64,000 nt of DNA, taken from Heligmosomoides polygyrus polygyrus. Lineage: Eukaryota > Nematoda > Chromadorea > Rhabditida > Heligmosomidae. Shown piece by piece: positions 57,613-64,000 of this stretch (its first letter is position 1; every line of letters begins with the position of its first letter). The notes beneath the pieces are model-generated. The model saw nothing but the letters and a program-made list of their open reading frames with translations. It was not told where the DNA came from and did not search any database. The position numbers and the translations under genes are program-made. The DNA lies in assembly GCA_947396885.1 (NCBI GenBank), contig OX377202.1, positions 70,714,643 through 70,778,642 on the forward strand. Reading direction: 5' to 3'.

Positions 57613-57665
57613 GCGAACAGGTCGTTTCTAGAAAAAATATCGCGGACGTTCCGTTCGAGCAAACA

Positions 57666-57729
57666 GCACCGGTGGTCTAAGTGTAGCACCGCTCCTCGGA
57701 AAGCAGAAGGTTCAAGTCCTGCTTGGTGC
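57666..57729 (+). pseudogene. tRNA-like remnant, opposite orientation
   Basis: GCACCGG can pair over 7 positions (two G-T) with TTGGTGC at the end. The B-box GGTTCAAGTCC and a mostly paired T arm are present. The D and anticodon arms are too short; 64 bases in all. Not a functional tRNA by eye. Confidence 0.4.
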
Positions 57730-60584
57730 AAGAGTTTTGATATCAGCTAAAAATCCTTCTAATAGTGAAGGCTGTTATTCAGCTGACGTGAATGCACATT
57801 GTTAGTGAACAACGCATATTAATATCTCTAGTGTGCATCTGAGAGTCGCGTGTAGTTTGACAGAATAGATGAGATCCCTTCTGCCCGAATTTAGCTAATT
57901 CTTGAAAGCTTTAAACAAAGCGCTACGGTTTGGCAGTTTTTCAAACGAGACAATTAGTGGATGTTTTGGCGGCAGATTCTGAGTGGTACTTTTAGTGAGT
58001 GTAGATAGTACGAGTTTCCGTTCTCTGGTTTTACGAAGACAAAAAATTTGTTCCTCCTAAGATAATATGAATCTCAAACTTGCCTTTATGAGAAGCAGCT
58101 CGCCTCCTAGGAATTGCCTCCTCAACCATAGCGGTGACAAATTTCTTTTTTGCTCACTCCCTTGCAGTCGACTACTCTCCTGCAAAGCACAGATAACTTC
58201 GGCACAATTGGAAAACGGCGATTAGTGTGAGCAGACATGAGAGAAGCCGGAATGCTGAATTACGAAAAATCGTGAAATACGTATGGAAGGAAACAATGAA
58301 AACAGAATTATAGTAGAAGACAAACGGATTGACAAAGGGATCCAAGTGATTGTCGAAGCTTTTCTCATAAAAGGCTATAGACTTTCACAACGCAGCCAAG
58401 TTTCTCCAACTTTCACGAGTAGCCTTGTTTCGTCTTATGAGATTCTTAAAATGACTTGTGAGTTACACATTCATCTGTCATTACGCTGCATGCAGAGACG
58501 CTGCTTTCTTGGTATCGTAAATCTTCTACCATCCTGTTTCAAACTTTGTTAGTGAGCAGAAGTATAAGGTGAAATTGCGATAAAGGAACATGGAGGAAAA
58601 ACCGGAAAAAGACGATACCAGAAATGAGGTAGTGCAGAAACATACTAGGGATGCAAAGTACAGCAAAGTAATAGCATCACAGACAAGTCAGCCTGCAGAA
58701 TGGAAGTCGGAAAGTGTAGGATATCAGTGGAATGTCTTTTGTGCGCTGCGAGTAAGAAATAGGACCGTAATACTGCTATATTGGTTTCGAAAGGAACCAT
58801 TATATAGGAAAACTGCTTTTTAGTGTTCACCGACATCGAGGAGAAATCAGCACATATTTGAGTTTCTTAAAACATACCAAAAACGGCGACTTGAAAGGTG
58901 CTTCTTATGTTCTCCACAAGACTATCTCTACTCTTTGCGGCTTCAGTTGCAGGCTCTGCTTGCCCTGAGGACATCGACTAGTACCAGGAGATTGAGGAGC
59001 TCAAGAAACTGGGATATGAACGGAATAATAAACACCTATGGTGAATTCCATCTAAGGCTTATATAGGTTGTAGATCTTAGGGATTACATTTTCGGATTGT
59101 GACCATAGCTTCCGCTTGTCATTGCCATATCGCGTTTAAGAAATTTAGTTATAGTTCACTAGAGGATACTTCAATGTTCAGTGTAGTTCTGAATTTTATA
59201 GCCGGCGAGTAGGCCGACCTAGCGGGACTTACAGTCACTTCAAAGCAGTCTACTCACTAAAAGCCTACGTACAACCCTCTTATGAAACAGCGTTTTAGGT
59301 GTTCGCCATAATAATTATAGTGAGCAGGGCTCGACCACGAGACGATGCATCCCTTGATCGAAATGTCTCTTTACTCGAAATCGGCACAACACTTGGGCGA
59401 CGGGTCGCTAAAAAGGGTTTGCGAGCTTCGGCCTTCCGCTAAGTGTGCTCATAACATCTCTGTACATGTCTATGTAATATCTCCCGCAATATTGTGGAGC
59501 GGCACATAAACTATAACAGGGCATAAACTAAGCAGAAATCTATTGTCTCCTACGTTGAAGGGCTGCCCGTTTCACATGCCTTATATAATACATACGTCAT
59601 GCATCACAGGAGCAGCTCCTAGTCACCCGATTAGTACGAGATCGTGGCAACAAAGCAGCCTAAAATAAAACAAAGAAACTGTGCGAACGAAAATGGAAGC
59701 TTCTGCAACTTTCCGCAGCAGACTTCACTAGAAGTGAGTTTCTGGGACTGATTAGAAAACAGATCTGTGCGAACATCGGGGGCCCAAGTCAGGTGCAAAG
59801 GAGTCTGCTGCTGCACAGCCAAGTCGGTCTCACGCCTAGATGTTTATAGGTCATTCCTTGACGGACGCACGGCAATCTCTTGAATGTGTTTGCCATCCTG
59901 TGAATTCCATTAAAAGAGCTAATGAGAATCCAAACCTTCCTCGAGTAGGAAACCAGTGCTGACTCTTCAAAAGCGGTCACTGATTCTTGCGAAATAGGTC
60001 CTCTATTTCAGCTGTATTCCGAAGCAGCATCGTTAATCCAGCCAACACAGATAAAATCGAGCAACGACCGCAGACCGAGGGCAACCAGTTGGATAAGATT
60101 CATGAGTATGGATTGAGCGCTGACAGCAGACTCACATTGCTATCTCATAACCTGTTAATGTGCTGCTCAACTCTGTTATGGCCATACAGCTATGAGTGTA
60201 CAGCATACTGAATACGAACGAAATGAAAATGAAAACAACAGTTACGACACCAGCATGCCCACTCGCAGGCTCGCCTTCTTGTCGAGTAATTTTTTCACAT
60301 ATGCGCTTGATTACTTCCAAGAAAATGGTCAGGAAACTCACGAATGTTGTATCCGTTCGTTTCCCTGTTCAAGTAAACAAGCGGAATGAAATCTTACTAA
60401 TGGTATGCAAAATTGTCAAGCTGAAGACGAGTTGGCGTCAGTCGCAGTTAGGCGTAGTAAGCAGCAGCGTCAGTCTCGTGCTTACCGAAAAATTCGAATT
60501 CAGGTTCAGCTTAAACCTCTCACACCTTCTGCGAAGTGAGATCCTCACACAGCTATTCAACTAATTGGAGGATTTGAAGTTGTT
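57730..60584. other. no recognised feature
   Basis: No gene identified. Overlapping frames at 60132-60564 on both strands lack motifs. Confidence 0.4.
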
Positions 60585-60974
60585 TTGGGGAGAATTTCTT
60601 TTTCTGTGACGAGCATGCTTTTGAGTCACAATGCATTTTCGCTTGCTGCAACAATGTCCCGTTTTCTGTGGCTAAATGACGAGTTAGATCAGATATCCTC
60701 GTCTTTTTTCAAAGAATCAAAATTGTTCCTTGACAAGAACGACGACTTGACTATTCTGTCTGCACAAGCATGCAGAAGATCTGTTCCGGATAATCCGAAA
60801 ACCTCTCGATCACTGGATACTGTCGCTGTTGCATTGCTCGATTTACGGGAGGGTTGCATTTTCATGTCGCACAATGACTGCGGTTGTTGTTTTTCAACAC
60901 TGCATACTCTAGTCTTTCACCTGCATCCCGCAATAAACAAACAAACCAACAAAACAAAGGCTCTGGAAACTTAA
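60585..60974 (+). other. unrecognised 129-codon open frame
   Basis: I do not recognise it. It includes an acidic/hydrophobic stretch (FLWLNDELDQISSSFFKE) and several Cys near the end. No repeat family matches it. It could be a chance frame or a host exon; there is no clear splice or promoter support. Confidence 0.15.
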
Positions 60975-62657
60975 AAGAATAAACTCGTGAACGTCGAATT
61001 TGACGCTTTGAGACGCGACGCATCTACGCGTGATTTGGCGGATTCTTCTCATCATGAAGCCTCTCTTTTTTGGAACAGGTGAAAGGCGAAATGGCCGTCT
61101 CCGCTGCCATGGAGCCTAATCCACCTGAAATCAGACACCCATCGCCGGAGAGATTGCTAGTCCAAAGTGTTCATTCAATATAGCCTATTCTACGAATGGC
61201 ATCGCCTTTCTTCGAACTATGGGGCCTAATAACGCCTATCGGATTACGGAGGCCACAATGATCACTGGTCAGCAGATGTTGCAGTGGGTGCAGAATAATG
61301 TGCTTATTGAAAGGGAAAAAGACAATTATTTTTTATTCACTTAGCAAGTACATAGTGAGGTTAAAAGACAGTCAGTCCATTAAATTTGAAAGTTTTCTCT
61401 AATTGGGTTATTAGCCTAGAATTATATTTACATATTTCGTACGTATTTACACTTAAATTTACATATTTATATTTATTCTATTTATTTCGGCAGAGGTTAC
61501 TATGACATGGACATTATAAACTATAGAAAGATTTAGATTGTGGCCAGTCCATAACAAAAATAGAAAGTGGAGGAACAAAAGAAGCAAGTGAAACAGTAAG
61601 AGAAAGAAACTACATTGACGATCGACTACTGCGACATTAGTGTAGAAGGGGTCTTAACAAGTTTTGCCTCCGTCTGATTGAAGTAGCTCAAATAAGAGCG
61701 TCAGAGTTCGTATTGTAAAAAAGGGCTGGGCAAATTTTTCTCCAATAGGGTCGCTGCATTGTTTAATAAGGCATTCACATATTACTTCTTGCACTTGTCC
61801 CTCGGTCCGTTTAAGTTTGGGGCCAGCAACGCTATCGCAGAGGCGTCCTGAATTTTAATTTCGGATTTAATTTTTCCCATGTTCTTCCTCAGTTCTCCTA
61901 TGCTATCAAAAGCTATCTTATGGGTGCGATTTATTAGATTTTGTGTTTTGATGTTGTCGAAATTGATTTGCGATTTTTTGTTGTTGTTACTTGCTGACTC
62001 CTTGTCACGGTATTTCAAAATGTAAACGCAGAGCTATGTCTGGCGTAAAGGTAAAGATAAATAATAAAAGGGTAAGCAACATTCTGGAACGAGGGCCACA
62101 CTGCCGCGATGAGGAAGCTCCCTTCAACGGGCGGTCAAGGCTGAAGCACATGCTCTTCGAAATCGTTCAAGCTTTATTACACTAACCATAAGAAGCCACC
62201 ACAGTTGATTAACAGTGGAATGCTTCTCATGGGTGCACCTTAGGAGTATCGAAATTCCTTCGCACTGCATAATAATCCTTTTTGAACACAACACCCGTCG
62301 TGTTTGGAAACCACTGCAATTTCCTAAGCCTCAATCATGATCGTTTTCTGAGGTCAAATGACACGGCTGGCGATTCAAAGGAGAAAACTACGAGTTTTTT
62401 TCATCTTGAAATCATGGTATTATTGCCGCTGTACACTTGCCATTGTGCGCCAATGAGGATGAATTTTTACTTTTGGCCTGACGTTTGTACCCAGTTGCCG
62501 TCTTCAAAGGATTAAAAAAGTCTCGAGGCATCAGATTTGTATTCTAGCCGACCAAGCGCTCAATTCTCACTAGCATTTTGGAACTAAAATTAGATGAGCA
62601 TACGATGAAACGCAGAATTGTCGAGCAAGCGCACGTACAATTGCAGCGCTAACGAGC
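60975..62657. other. no recognised feature
   Basis: AT-rich parts at 61430-61600. A 78-codon Lys/Asn-rich minus frame lies at 61782-62018 with no recognisable family. Confidence 0.4.
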
Positions 62658-62715
62658 GTTCTTGGAGTTACTAACCAGACCAGCCACAGTTGGTCTGGTT
62701 AGTAACTCCAAGAAC
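62658..62715. other. perfect 25-bp hairpin, 8-base loop
   Basis: 62658-62682 and 62691-62715 are exact reverse complements around GCCACAGT. No similar sequence elsewhere in the window. Confidence 0.95.
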
Positions 62716-63282
62716 CTCACAACACTCTCCACACCATAGCGAAAATGTAACGCAAACTGGTACATATGAACACCAATAGGTCTCCAAGAATGCTTTTTCA
62801 GTGGTACTATGACTTTTTCAATCAATCTCGAAACCACTTTCACCACAAATCATTGTTGATATTGGTCCAAAGCTTTGCCAGCGAATCCGAATATCCTCGG
62901 TAGTCGCTTGAGGAACATGCATGTCATTTGGATACTTGCTTGCTCTTTGCTAGCGAATCCAATGCTAAGTTCAAGAACATTCAGGAACGCCTTCCCCTTC
63001 GAAGTACCGTAAATCGTTTCGTAACCGTAAACCAGTTGCACTGAATATCTGTCCAAAATTTCAGTAACACAACTCGCCAACAGCTTTTCACTACACCACG
63101 AAAACAGCACAACACGTTTTGCTAGTCGTCCTATTCCTCCGCTTGAAAGTACTTCTGAACAAATTGACTACGCGAGTAGGTTCCTTTGCGCTGATTTTAA
63201 GCCGCATGCATTTTCTTAAGTTGTAGATGTACTTGAGCACCTGTTACCTGTCACCTCCCAAGACGTCGATCGAGTTGCAGCG
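62716..63282. other. no recognised feature
   Basis: Minus-strand frames of 65 and 86 codons (62649-63110) are separated by one stop and could be a decayed longer frame, but no family is recognised. Confidence 0.35.
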
Positions 63283-63545
63283 GACGTCAGCAATACCGTT
63301 CATACATCCGCGTGCCAGATGCTCCATTAAATCTCCCTCACCGAGGAAACACGAGTAGCATCACGTCGTTCGTAAGGCGTTCTCACGAAGGAGTCCGGCG
63401 ATCGGCGTCCCGGCGTACTTTTGACCTCCCGCGGAAACCAGTCGCTGACTGCTTTCGTCCAGCGGTATCTGCGCATTACATGGCCGGTCCTCCTAATTTT
63501 CTACGACTTGGTCCATGCAGCAGTGTCTCCGATCTTTGAACGTCG
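63283..63545 (-). pseudogene. RTE C-terminal fragment
   Basis: Minus-strand frames read RRSKIGDTAAW, KIRRTGHVMR, AVSDWFPREVKSTPGR and RTPYERRDATRVSS. They align with SKIRDAVAW, KIRWAGHVMR, AVTDWIPRDVKRTPGR and LNDRYDALRVSR of the 25.3-kb RTE. 5' truncated, with a frameshift and stops. Confidence 0.8.
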
Positions 63546-63812
63546 AAGAAGCTGTAGACTGGCGAGGCCTCAGCCGTGAATTCGATGCCCACCACGGATG
63601 AGCGAATAATAAAATTTTGAAACCCGGATAACGGATGACGGATAATTTTGTCCAAAAATGGCCGGATAGCGGAAAACGTATAACGAACTAACAACAAAAA
63701 TTGAAACTAATTTTAAAACATTTTTTCTCCAATAGAAGGTTGGGAGCTGTAACAATGTCCACATCACGTGTCAAGTAAGCTACTTTTAGCTTTCTGTTGT
63801 TGTTTTTGTCGA
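63546..63812. other. no recognised feature
   Basis: Short spacer. Confidence 0.5.
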
Positions 63813-64000
63813 GGCGTGTGGTAGCGCAGTCGAAGGAGTCGCCGCATAATGTCCTATTCAATGTTCTTATCAACAACTAATAATAACAACTGGCCAAGCC
63901 CTGCATCGTTTTGAGCTCGATAAGTTGTTAATTGGCTTGTTCGGGAAGGATAATGCTTTGATTTGTCCATCACCTGGTCATCGCAAGTCATTATATAGGA
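63813..64000 (+). mobile_element. tRNA-derived SINE, copy 10, cut by window end
   Basis: Head GGCGTGTGGTAGCGCAGTCG (A-box) is followed by a replaced or badly eroded B-box region. The family body then resumes (TTCGGGAAGGATAATGCTTTG, CATCGCAAGTCATTATATAGG). The 3' end lies outside the window. Confidence 0.7.

Noticed and set aside
1..64000. CRISPR arrays, rRNA genes, bacterial operons, attachment sites
   Set aside because: No evenly spaced short direct repeats with unique spacers, no rRNA sequence, and all context is metazoan mobile DNA.

Overview
The window looks like a repeat-dense, gene-poor stretch of a clade V (strongylid, hookworm-like) nematode nuclear genome. The evidence is the RTE-type retrotransposon at 25.3-28.7 kb, whose protein closely resembles RTE copies I know from Necator and Ancylostoma, several mariner pseudogenes, and a 200-base scaffold gap. 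There are no operons, Shine-Dalgarno sites or other bacterial features. The species call is inference. I recognise no host protein-coding gene; nearly everything I can name is mobile DNA.

Layout. 0-11 kb: a tRNA-derived SINE, microsatellites, a small minisatellite, a LINE C-terminal fragment and half of an inverted-repeat element. 11.1-16.7 kb: a very AT-rich block holding an apparently intact 925-codon Penelope-like retroelement on the minus strand. It has an N-terminal GIY-YIG endonuclease, a CxC linker and a C-terminal reverse transcriptase (the Naiad-type permuted architecture). Behind its 5' end lies a composite of shuffled and inverted pieces of the same element plus a piece of an unrelated LINE. 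22-25 kb: three old SINEs and a LINE fragment. 25.3-28.7 kb: a full-length but broken RTE with an 11-bp target-site duplication. 28.8-33.4 kb: a mariner pseudogene, then several foldback or inverted-repeat elements. 35-49 kb: more mariner debris, five SINEs (three at 40, 43 and 48 kb with clear target-site duplications, one at 35.5 kb with a shorter one) and a 1.6-kb palindromic mariner derivative. 50-57 kb: an RTE scrap, then a decayed CR1/Jockey-like LINE inserted inside an older foldback element, giving a readable nested history. 57-64 kb: two tRNA-like remnants, a perfect 25-bp hairpin, an RTE scrap and a SINE cut by the window end.

How the parts relate. The SINE has Pol III A and B boxes and a (TCCTTTA)n tail, so it must depend on a LINE in trans; RTE is the obvious candidate but no shared 3' end is visible. 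The mariner and foldback elements are non-autonomous here. The Penelope-like element is the only element with an uninterrupted, catalytically complete protein, and its second partial copy is nearly identical, so it looks young. Its composition differs sharply from everything around it.
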